Assembly: GCA_031296935.1 (NCBI GenBank)
Contig: JAVDPD010000003.1
Coordinates: forward strand, 248,001-312,000
Reading direction: 5' to 3'
Length of the DNA: 64,000 nucleotides
From: Cerasicoccus maritimus
Lineage (GTDB): Bacteria; Verrucomicrobiota; Verrucomicrobiia; Opitutales; Cerasicoccaceae
Each line of letters starts with the position of its first letter. Position 1 is the first letter of the stretch. A program made the translations under genes and the position numbers. The notes below the pieces were generated by a model. The model was not told the origin of the DNA. It ran no database searches and saw only the letters and a program-made list of their open reading frames with translations. Shown piece by piece: positions 53,637 through 61,267 of this stretch.

Positions 53637-55267
53637 AGTTCGACTATCAATACCACGGTTCGTCCTCGGTCTCCAACAGCGCCTCAGGCACTGGGATGAA
53701 CTTCGTGCCCGATGCCACACGCGAGCCGACTTTTTTCCGCGGTGAGCTGTCGCACAAGCTGCCGTTCCGCGAAGCGATTTCTGCGCTGCACGATGTGGTG
53801 GTGTCGGACTTGCGCTGGAATCCGAAAGGCCGCGAAGACTACAAGGCATGGGCCAAAGAGCAGGAGGATATTTGGCTGGCCGAAGCCTTGGCTGAGGGAC
53901 AGCAGGCTCAGGCGCGCATGAACGAAGTGCATGAGCGCATTGGCGAGCTCAACAAGCAACGTGCGGCGGTGCTGCGTCCGTTTTACGATGCGCGGCAGAA
54001 GTATTATAGCCACCTTTACCGAGTGAACAAGGATTGGTGGTTTGTGCTCGATCCCGTGATCACGGTGCACCCAGACTGCGTGTTTTTCGAGTGCTTCAGT
54101 CAGGATGAGTCGACCTACGGCCGCTTGGCTTGCAAATATGATGTCTTCCAAAACGTGGGCGAGTTTGCCTGTGGTACAACGAACATCGATTACTCGGATT
54201 CGCTCTATCAGGAGTTTCAAAAAATCCGTGGTTACAAGGCGACGCAGTTCGCGATCGATCCCAGTGGCTTCGAAGCGAAGACGGAGGGCGAAGATGCCTA
54301 CAAGGAAGTCAAAATCGATCTGCCCGATAGCTGGGTGCGCGGCTTCCTGCAAGTAAGCTCTGCGATGACGCTCCCCGCGGCGATCTTTGAGCTGCACCCG
54401 ATGGACGTGCATAATATTTGCTTCGTGTTGCGTCGTCACAAGGAGAAGCTGGGCCCGCGCTCGCTACGGTTTATCCTCAAGCCCGGGCAGCCGGTCACGC
54501 TACGCTTTGACCCGTGGAACTATGAGGTGCGCTGCCCGCGCTCGATCTACCACGGCAGTGAAGAGACCGAAGTGCGCATTTGGGGGCGCCGCCGTTTGTT
54601 GACTTTGCAGCGGCTTGTGCCGGTCGCGAAGCGCTTCACTGTGCGCTTGCTGGGATATGGCATGCCGTCCTTTTTTGAGGCCGATCTCGGTAACATGATT
54701 TACACGCTGGGTATCTCGGGCTGGACCGCCAATGACTGGTCGCACATGGGCAATTTCGACCTCATGGCACCGCGCAAGGATGTGGATCAATACACGACTG
54801 ACCGCGTTTACGAAGGGCTCAAGGCTACATGGTTTGCCTCGGCGGATGACTTGGCGTCGCGCCTGGGCTTGGAGCGGGATGTGGTGCTTGGCGCGTTGTC
54901 GCTGCTTACGCAAGCTGGGCGGGTTATCTTCGATGCTCACGAGGGTGTTTACCGTGTGCGTGAACTGAGTCGCGAGCCTCTGACGCAGGAACAATATCGC
55001 TACGCCAATGAGCGCGAAGCGCGGGCCAACGAGTTGGTGGCCGCTGGCGCAGCGCAGGTTTGGGTGGAAGACCAGCAAGGCCGGAAGGCGATGAAGGGGC
55101 GCACTAACTTTGGTGGTCGTGTGCACGAAACGAAGCTCACCATCGATGCCGATGAGCGCATCGTGGTCGGGCAGTGTAGTTGTAATTTTTTTCAACAAAA
55201 CGCATTGCGCAAAGGGCCGTGCGAGCACATGCTCGCCCTCCGTATTGCGCATCAGCGAAAGGCGTGA
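53633..55267 (+). CDS. Winged-helix and SWIM zinc-finger protein (WHSWIM, retron-associated)
   Basis: The protein has 544 residues and overlaps the WGR gene by four bases (ATGA). The C-terminus is a SWIM zinc finger: CxC in VVGQCSCNFFQQN and CxH in KGPCEHMLAL. A winged-helix segment precedes it at about 395-445 (SADDLASRLGLERDVVLGAL, then LLTQAGRVIF). The N-terminal 380 residues contain a helical region (about 65-125) and unrecognised beta-rich parts. Both folds bind nucleic acid. Together with the reverse transcriptase downstream it fits the WHSWIM partner of two-effector retrons. Confidence 0.78.
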   Translation: MKFDYQYHGSSSVSNSASGTGMNFVPDATREPTFFRGELSHKLPFREAISALHDVVVSDLRWNPKGREDYKAWAKEQEDIWLAEALAEGQQAQARMNEVHERIGELNKQRAAVLRPFYDARQKYYSHLYRVNKDWWFVLDPVITVHPDCVFFECFSQDESTYGRLACKYDVFQNVGEFACGTTNIDYSDSLYQEFQKIRGYKATQFAIDPSGFEAKTEGEDAYKEVKIDLPDSWVRGFLQVSSAMTLPAAIFELHPMDVHNICFVLRRHKEKLGPRSLRFILKPGQPVTLRFDPWNYEVRCPRSIYHGSEETEVRIWGRRRLLTLQRLVPVAKRFTVRLLGYGMPSFFEADLGNMIYTLGISGWTANDWSHMGNFDLMAPRKDVDQYTTDRVYEGLKATWFASADDLASRLGLERDVVLGALSLLTQAGRVIFDAHEGVYRVRELSREPLTQEQYRYANEREARANELVAAGAAQVWVEDQQGRKAMKGRTNFGGRVHETKLTIDADERIVVGQCSCNFFQQNALRKGPCEHMLALRIAHQRKA

Positions 55268-55285
55268 TTCTTTGAAACTAATTTT

Positions 55286-55512
55286 AACAGAGGGAAGGTC
55301 CGCGAGCCTTTGCAATCCGAGCGGTGGATCGCCGTTCATGCATACAGCCTTGCGACGCATCACTGGTCCAATCGCGACTGTGCGAGCCCTGCCCACCTAC
55401 CGCGTTTACAGTTCAAGCGCCGTGCGCTTAAACAGCGGTAGGTGGGCGGGCTCGCTGGAGTTGATCGGCCCAGTCCTGAGACTACGCGAAAGTCGCGGAC
55501 CTTCCCCTGTTG
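55286..55512 (+). ncRNA. Retron non-coding RNA (msr-msd)
   Basis: The ends are complementary: a1 at 55292-55305 (GGGAAGGTCCGCGA) pairs perfectly with a2 at 55493-55506, and AACAG outside extends the stem after a one-base bulge. AGC follows a1 directly (55305-55307), where the branching guanosine of retrons lies. The msr part has a small hairpin CGGTG-GAT-CGCCG. The msd part is a giant hairpin at 55382-55455: GCGAGCCC, bulged T, GCCCACCTACCGC, all paired, topped by AAGCGC/GCGCTT. The RT starts ten bases behind a2. The RT would copy the msd part into msDNA linked to the RNA. Confidence 0.9.
55382..55455 (+). other. msd hairpin of the retron RNA
   Basis: The outer stem of 8 bp (55382-55389 with 55448-55455) and the next stem of 13 bp (55391-55403 with 55435-55447) are separated by one unpaired T at 55390. 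The upper part has GTTTA with TAAAC and a 6-bp AAGCGC/GCGCTT stem closing a CGT loop. This is the template for the single-stranded DNA. Confidence 0.85.
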
Positions 55513-55522
55513 CCTTTGTCGC

Positions 55523-57118
55523 ATGATATTTAACCGACAGCCAGCTACACGGGAGGAGCTTTACCAGCGCATCCGCGAGAGCTCGAAAGACGAGGTCATC
55601 CGCCAGGAGATGATCCGTCTGGGCTATTGGTCGCCGGATGCGCCGGCGCCACAGCTCGCCAATGAATGGCTGGAGGAGCACGCGGCGCTGACCAAAGAAC
55701 TGCAGGAGCTTTATCGCCGCACCGCGCGCATGCAAAACCGCGAGCAGCTTCTGGCCGATATCCGTAAAAAGCGCCTCGTAGAATCCCGCGAACGGCAGAG
55801 GGAAACTAAGTTGCGCCGTGAGGCCGAGCGCAAGGTCCGAGCCGAACGCTGGGCGCAAATGCAGGCCAAGGATGTTATCTATTTGGGTGAGGGTGTTTCG
55901 GGCGGCTTGTACGAGCGTCAAACGCGACCGGACTTGCTCGCGCAAAACGCATTACCGGTCTACCTGGATGCCGAGTCGTTGGCCATCGCCATGGGCATCA
56001 GCGTGGGGCAATTGCGGTTTTTATCCTTTCATCGGAAGGTCGCGAAGACGAGTCATTACCGCCGCTTCCTGCTGCCCAAGAAGTCCGGTGGCGTGCGCAA
56101 GATTTCCGCGCCGATGCCGCGCCTCAAACGCCTGCAATATTGGATACTACACACGCTGCTTTACCAACTCGATATCAGCGAGCAGGCGCATGGCTTCGTG
56201 CCCGAGCGATCGATCAAGACAAATGCTGAAGCCCACACCGGGCAGGATGTGGTCGTCAATATCGACTTCAAAGACTTTTTTCCGACAATCACTTATCCCC
56301 GGGTGAAGGGGCTCTTTGGCAAGTTGGGCTACTCGGAGCAGATCGCCACGATTTTCGCGTTGCTGTGCACTGAGCCGGAGATTCAGGAGGCGGAGATGGA
56401 TGGCGAAAAGTGGTTCATTCAGCAGGCCGAACGCAAGCTGCCACAAGGCGCGCCGACGAGTCCCGCGATCACGAACATCATCTGCCGCCGTTTCGATCGA
56501 CGCTTGCAAGGCGCTGCCCAAAAGCTGGGCTTTCACTTTTCACGCTACGCCGACGACTTGACGCTGTCCGCTTCGGGCGAGGCTGCCAAAGACCTCGGCC
56601 GCATGCTGTGGCAAACGCGCAAGATCATTGAGGAAGAAGGCTTCGTCTTCCATCCGGACAAGCTACGCATCATGCGTCGCGGCGTGCGTCAGGAGGCAAC
56701 CGGCATCGTGGTCAACGAGAAGTTGGGCGTCGAGCGCCGCAAGGTGCGCGCATTCAAGGCGCTGTTGTTTCAGATCGAAAAGGACGGTCTGGAAGGCAAA
56801 ACTTGGCAAGGGAACAGCGACAACCTGTTGGAGCGCATCACGGGCTACGCCGACTTCATCGCGATGGTGGATCCGGACAAGGGCAAACCGTTTCAAGCCC
56901 GTGTTGCCGCGATCTGTAAAGCCCAGCAATTCAAGCGCCGCCCGAAGCCAGAGCCCAAGCCAAAGATTCCGCCAGCCCCTCAGTTGACGAACCAGCCACC
57001 GCCACTACCGCATACTGCCGCGAAGCAAGCCGCAGAGCCGTCAACTTCCGCAAGCCCGCGTCGGGTCGTTCCGCATAAGAAGTCCTTCTGGGAGAAGCTG
57101 ATGTTTTGGAAGGGGTAG
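55523..57118 (+). CDS. Retron reverse transcriptase
   Basis: The protein has 531 residues from the ATG at 55523. Residues 1 to about 130 form a charged, helical N-terminal extension not needed by small retron RTs. The RT core has the retron motif X NAEAH (234-238), motif A with D248 (VVNIDFKDFFPTI), LPQGAPTSPAITN (motif B, about 307-319), and YADD at 342-345. The retron region-Y VTG reads ATG here (EATGIVVNEKL, 391-401). The C-terminus (from about 465) is Pro/Lys-rich and ends in a basic, aromatic stretch. It copies the adjacent ncRNA into msDNA, which should hold the WGR and SWIM partners inactive until a phage disturbs the complex. Confidence 0.92.
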   Translation: MIFNRQPATREELYQRIRESSKDEVIRQEMIRLGYWSPDAPAPQLANEWLEEHAALTKELQELYRRTARMQNREQLLADIRKKRLVESRERQRETKLRREAERKVRAERWAQMQAKDVIYLGEGVSGGLYERQTRPDLLAQNALPVYLDAESLAIAMGISVGQLRFLSFHRKVAKTSHYRRFLLPKKSGGVRKISAPMPRLKRLQYWILHTLLYQLDISEQAHGFVPERSIKTNAEAHTGQDVVVNIDFKDFFPTITYPRVKGLFGKLGYSEQIATIFALLCTEPEIQEAEMDGEKWFIQQAERKLPQGAPTSPAITNIICRRFDRRLQGAAQKLGFHFSRYADDLTLSASGEAAKDLGRMLWQTRKIIEEEGFVFHPDKLRIMRRGVRQEATGIVVNEKLGVERRKVRAFKALLFQIEKDGLEGKTWQGNSDNLLERITGYADFIAMVDPDKGKPFQARVAAICKAQQFKRRPKPEPKPKIPPAPQLTNQPPPLPHTAAKQAAEPSTSASPRRVVPHKKSFWEKLMFWKG

Positions 57119-57139
57119 TCGGATGAAAAGTCTAGCAGT

Positions 57140-57775
57140 CTATTGCATCGCGTATTCAGAGTCGTCGGGTAATGCTGGGCCTATCTTCTGAAAGTCACTG
57201 CAATACCAGTAGTGTTCTTCTGCGTCGGCTCCATGTTTGATGGGGCGTGTGAGCCACTCCATGAAACTTTTCGCTATTAACGGAAAACCTCCTCCGCCAA
57301 CCCAGTCTTGGTAGTGCATGTTCATTATCCAGCCCAATCGGTCCGGGTGGAGGTCCATGCCCAATAGGTCCCCTCCGTCGGCAGAGCTATTTCCGATAAA
57401 AATACAATTGCGGAAATACTGAAATGGGTGCTCTGGTTCATCGTCTAGTTCTTCCTCAGAGCCTAGTAAATGTTCAACAACACTCTCTGAGCCCCAATAT
57501 TCAGGATGATCGATGTGCCATCCATTGTTTAATTGCCAACTGTTTTCCCCTTCCGAGAAGATCCTTAGCTGGGCAATCTTACTTCGGAAATAAAGTGCGT
57601 CTTCCGGGAAGCGGTTGATCGTTTTGGAAGGCATTGGAATGAGTTCATCTCCGACTCGATACATTGGAGTGACTGTACCTGGATAGTCGATGACCGTTCC
57701 TTCGGGCAACGGCTTGACTAGGCAGGAAGGATGTTGAGACAGAAGTTCAAGGCATTGGTCAAGGGAGTCGTTCAT
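57140..57775 (-). CDS. SMI1/KNR4 (SUKH)-like protein
   Basis: The protein has 211 residues. The region NCIFIGNSSADGGDLLGMDL, then DRLGWIMNMHYQDWVGGGGF and IAKSFMEWL follows the SUKH pattern (G-D strand, short helix, final helix with FxEWL). Members include immunity proteins against nucleases in polymorphic toxin systems and general regulators. It converges on the retron RT gene with 21 bases between the stops. Its link to the retron is only positional. Confidence 0.6.
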   Translation of the reverse strand: MNDSLDQCLELLSQHPSCLVKPLPEGTVIDYPGTVTPMYRVGDELIPMPSKTINRFPEDALYFRSKIAQLRIFSEGENSWQLNNGWHIDHPEYWGSESVVEHLLGSEEELDDEPEHPFQYFRNCIFIGNSSADGGDLLGMDLHPDRLGWIMNMHYQDWVGGGGFPLIAKSFMEWLTRPIKHGADAEEHYWYCSDFQKIGPALPDDSEYAMQ

Positions 57776-58017
57776 ACCAGTGATTCATGTCTAGCTTGAT
57801 CCCATTGGAGGTGGCGAGCGATTTTAGGTAGAATGTTAGACAAAGAATACTCGGTTGTTTTTGAAAAGCCTCATTCTGTGAGTAATAAGGGTGAGTTACG
57901 GCGTGTTAACGGCATGCATAGCCTCTGTGTGCCAAATTGGCGCGAGAAAGGCTGGGATTCCCGGCTTGAGTTTCGGGAACATTTCGCCTTCATCGACTGA
58001 CCACTTTTCCAAATACC

Positions 58018-58659
58018 ATGAAAGCAATTTTCATCATCGGCGGCCTGCTGGTCGCGATTCTCAACGGCCTGACCTTCGTTCCAGACTTGGCGAAGCAGTC
58101 GGTGGCCTTCAATGCCCTGGCGATCATTGCCGGTGTCGGGCTGGCGCTGGCTGCCTTGGCAAAATTCCCGTCCGTAGCGTCCGCTGAGGCTGCGCCAGCG
58201 CCGGAACCTGAACCAGAGCCCAAGCCGGTCGTGGAATCCGCTCCCCCGCCTAAGGTGGAAAAGCCTGCCGAGCCGGATCATGCTGAGTTAGTGCAATTTC
58301 TGGGGCAATTGCAGGAGAAGGGCCGCTTCATCGATTTCGTGATGGATGACGTAACCGCTTACACGGACGCCCAAGTCGGCGCCGCCGCGCGCGTGGTCCA
58401 TCAGGGTTGCCAAGGCGTGGTAAAAGAAACGCTGGCAATCGAGCCCGTCACGACGTCGGCGGAAAACGCCAGCATAACGCTGGAGCCAGGTTATGCCGTG
58501 GCGGATTACCGCCTCGTCGGCAAGGTCTCGGGCGAGCCACCTTACGCGGGAACTTTGCGTCACAAAGGTTGGCGCGCCACGTCGTTCAAGTTGCCCAAGG
58601 TGGTCGCCAAGGACGGCGCGTTGCCTCCCATCGCTCCGGCCCAAGTCGAGCTGAAGTAA
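58018..58659 (+). CDS. DUF2760 domain protein
   Basis: The protein has 213 residues. Two short hydrophobic segments (about 2-18 and 31-49) precede a Pro/Glu/Ala linker (about 57-90) and the DUF2760 domain, which starts ELVQFLGQLQEKGRFIDFVM and ends VEYRL-like AVADYRLVGKVSGEPPYAGTL. DUF2760 genes stand before a pair of Hsp70-like genes in many proteobacteria and Verrucomicrobia; that order is found here. The role is unknown; the linkage suggests a partner for the Hsp70 pair. Confidence 0.88.
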   Translation: MKAIFIIGGLLVAILNGLTFVPDLAKQSVAFNALAIIAGVGLALAALAKFPSVASAEAAPAPEPEPEPKPVVESAPPPKVEKPAEPDHAELVQFLGQLQEKGRFIDFVMDDVTAYTDAQVGAAARVVHQGCQGVVKETLAIEPVTTSAENASITLEPGYAVADYRLVGKVSGEPPYAGTLRHKGWRATSFKLPKVVAKDGALPPIAPAQVELK

Positions 58660-58708
58660 TCGTGTTGTTTGCCCCAGCATAAATTTGCCCCGCCAACGTC
58701 TACACACC

Positions 58709-60547
58709 ATGAGCACCACACATTGTTTAGGAATTGATTTGGGCACGAGTAACTCGGCCATGACGCTGACCTCCATCGAGGCGCGCGAGCTGACAGTGCT
58801 GCCTATTGCCCAGGCCTTCGGCCCCAACAGCATCGGCGAACAACCGGGCTTACCATCCGCGCTTTACCTGCCAAACGACGGCGAGTTTGAGGCCGATGCC
58901 TTCAGCGTGCTAGGCATCGATGCGAGCCAGCCGGGCTTTGTGGGGCGCTTTGCGCGTGAGCATGGCGCGCAGGTTCCGGATCGCTTGGTGACGTCAGCCA
59001 AGAGCTGGCTGTGCCATAGCCAGATCGACCATCGTCAGCCTATTTTGCCCTGGGGGAGCACCAGCGTGCCCACCGAGCAGAAGCTGTCGCCGATCGCCGC
59101 ATCTCAGCGTTACCTCGAAATGCTGAAGGCAAGCTTTGCATCGCAAAGTGAAACGCTGGGCGCCTCACTCGATGCAACACAAGTGGTGTTGACCGTGCCG
59201 GCGTCGTTCGACGAAGTGGCGCGTCAACTTACGCACGAATCGGCGCAAAGCGCTGGCCTGGGTGATGTGATTTTAATGGAAGAGCCGCAGGCTGCGTTTT
59301 ACGCGTGGCTGGAGAAGATGGGCGGCGATTGGCGTAACCACGTGACTCCGGGCGACCTGGTGCTCGTGTGCGACGTCGGCGGCGGCACGTCGGACTTTAG
59401 CTTGATTGCGGTGTCTGACGAAGGCGGCGATTTGCAGCTCGAGCGCGTGAGTGTCGGCGAACATATTTTGCTGGGTGGCGACAACCTCGACCTTGCCTTG
59501 GCTTACGCCTTGCGCGCCCAAGTTGAAGCCGAGGGCAGCTCGATTGACGACTGGCAATTCCTGGCGTTGATCCATGCCGCGCGCGTCGGCAAGGAGCAGC
59601 TCTTTGAGGACCTGTCTCTCGCGGAAGTGCAGGTTGCTGTGCCGTCGCGCGGCTCGTCGTTGTTTGCGGGTAGCGTGAGCACGGCGCTGCGTCGTGAGCT
59701 GCTTGAGCAGATCGCGCTCGAAGGTTTTCTGCCGCTGACCGCGCCGACGGATATGCCCGTGACCCAAGCTGCTGGCGGCTTGAAGGAGTTTGGTCTTTCC
59801 TACGCTTCTGATCCGGTCTTGAGCAAGCACCTCGCGCGCTTCCTTAAGCGCAGCCTCGACAGCGTGCGCTCCAGTGAATCGCTTTCCGCGCTGTTGCCGG
59901 ATAACGCATTGAGTGGCGAGTTGCTCGTGCCTTCGGCGATTCTTTTTAACGGCGGTTTCTTCAATGCCGACCCGGCGCGCGCCCGTGTCTTGGCGCTGCT
60001 GCGTTCTTGGGCGGGCGAGCGTGATGTGCGAGAGCTTGCGGGTAGTGACTATGCCTTGGCCGTGTCCTACGGCGCCTGTTATTACGGGCTGAACAAGTTG
60101 TCCGGCCAGGGCGTGCGCATCAAGGCAGGTGCCTCGCACAGTTACTACTTGGGCTTGGAAACGACAATGATGGCGATCCCCGGATTCAAGCCACCGGTGA
60201 AGGGTGTGTGCGTTGTGCCGCAGGGCATGGAAGAGGGAAGCGAAGCCGTGCTCGACGGGCAGGAGTTTGGCCTCGTGCTCGGGCAAGAGGTGAACTTTCG
60301 CTTCTTCAGCTCGACCGCGCGCGCGGGTGATGCAGTAGGCGCAGTTGTGCCGAACGCCGAAAAAGATTTGGAAGAAACCGCTTCCGTGCAAACGCAGCTT
60401 GAGCCAGTCGACGGGATGTCGGTTGGCGAAGCTATCCCGGTTAAGCTTCACTCCCGCGTGACTGAGCTCGGCGCGTTGGAGCTGTGGATGCAGCATACCC
60501 GCAGCGATGCTAAATGGAAGCTGGAGTTCTCCGTCCGCACGGCATAG
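58709..60547 (+). CDS. Hsp70-family protein (first of two)
   Basis: The protein has 612 residues from the ATG at 58709. The ATPase domain is seen in LGIDLGTSNSAMTL (phosphate 1), VVLTVPASFDEVARQLTHES, VCDVGGGTSDFSLI (phosphate 2) and FNGGFFNADPARAR (adenosine loop region). The substrate-binding part is shorter than in DnaK and lacks its helical lid. This subfamily is a non-canonical chaperone of unknown client, linked to DUF2760 and the DUF3731-type second Hsp70. It is followed by an inserted sulfotransferase-like gene. Confidence 0.9.
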   Translation: MSTTHCLGIDLGTSNSAMTLTSIEARELTVLPIAQAFGPNSIGEQPGLPSALYLPNDGEFEADAFSVLGIDASQPGFVGRFAREHGAQVPDRLVTSAKSWLCHSQIDHRQPILPWGSTSVPTEQKLSPIAASQRYLEMLKASFASQSETLGASLDATQVVLTVPASFDEVARQLTHESAQSAGLGDVILMEEPQAAFYAWLEKMGGDWRNHVTPGDLVLVCDVGGGTSDFSLIAVSDEGGDLQLERVSVGEHILLGGDNLDLALAYALRAQVEAEGSSIDDWQFLALIHAARVGKEQLFEDLSLAEVQVAVPSRGSSLFAGSVSTALRRELLEQIALEGFLPLTAPTDMPVTQAAGGLKEFGLSYASDPVLSKHLARFLKRSLDSVRSSESLSALLPDNALSGELLVPSAILFNGGFFNADPARARVLALLRSWAGERDVRELAGSDYALAVSYGACYYGLNKLSGQGVRIKAGASHSYYLGLETTMMAIPGFKPPVKGVCVVPQGMEEGSEAVLDGQEFGLVLGQEVNFRFFSSTARAGDAVGAVVPNAEKDLEETASVQTQLEPVDGMSVGEAIPVKLHSRVTELGALELWMQHTRSDAKWKLEFSVRTA

Positions 60548-60585
60548 TTTTCTTACCCGTATATTTTTGCTAATCGACTCTTATC

Positions 60586-61242
60586 ATGCCTCTCTTTGTT
60601 AATCGCAATACGGATCCAGTCTGCTATGCTTTGGTGAGTTACAAATGCCTGTACAGTAAGTTTTCAGGTTCCGAGGATTGGAGGGGCGTTTCTGAATATT
60701 TTACTCCTCGCTTGTTGTTGCATAAGTTAGTACGAACGCCGGGAGCGAAGTTGCTCATCGTGATGCGCAACCCGTATGAACGTACTGTATCTTGCTTTAA
60801 GGATAAATATCGCAAGCAGCCTACGCGTATTCATGAGGCTAACTTTGAATGGCAGTATTGCCATGATTTAGTATTCCAGCAGATTGGAGTTCGTCTTGAT
60901 GCGAGTGATGAGGAGAAGGCTGCGGCTTTGCTGGAATTAAGCTTTCAGAGATTCATGAAAATCCTGCCAAAAATTTATATGAGCGATGGGCATTTCAGTC
61001 CTCAGTATTGGGCGTTGCGCATTCATTGGGCGGGGCGGCGTCTGCCCGGGCTGGGTCGATTCAAGGTGGTGCACATGGAGAATCCCGATGAATTGGAGAC
61101 TCTTCCGAGCCTTGAATTTAGCGTATTCAGCAATAGCACCAAGCACATCTCTGCAGATTTCGATTGGGATGAGGAGTCGCGGGCAATTGTGCAAAAATTG
61201 TATCATAAGGATTTCATTTTAGGTGGCTATTCATGCGCCTGA
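60586..61242 (+). CDS. Sulfotransferase-family protein, probably inserted
   Basis: The protein has 218 residues. The PAPS 3'-phosphate-binding segment is IVMRNPYERTVSCFKDKY, and the end DEESRAIVQKLYHKDFILGG is the usual last helix (Y-x-x-DF-x-x-x-GY). The N-terminal 5'-phosphosulfate loop (usually PK-x-G/S-x-S) appears as the weak VSYKCLYSKF, so activity is not certain. It interrupts the DUF2760-Hsp70-Hsp70 series, is AT-richer than both neighbours and is likely a later arrival. Confidence 0.7.
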   Translation: MPLFVNRNTDPVCYALVSYKCLYSKFSGSEDWRGVSEYFTPRLLLHKLVRTPGAKLLIVMRNPYERTVSCFKDKYRKQPTRIHEANFEWQYCHDLVFQQIGVRLDASDEEKAAALLELSFQRFMKILPKIYMSDGHFSPQYWALRIHWAGRRLPGLGRFKVVHMENPDELETLPSLEFSVFSNSTKHISADFDWDEESRAIVQKLYHKDFILGGYSCA

Positions 61243-61267
61243 TAGTGGATGCTAGTTGGTTTCTGCC

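Noticed and set aside
57891..58017. Possible integron attC-like or small gene upstream of DUF2760
   Set aside because: GTTAAC and some palindromic bases are present, but no full attC architecture or conserved frame could be made out.
59273..60496. 407-codon minus-strand frame inside the Hsp70 gene
   Set aside because: It is antisense to a strongly conserved Hsp70 and has no domain.
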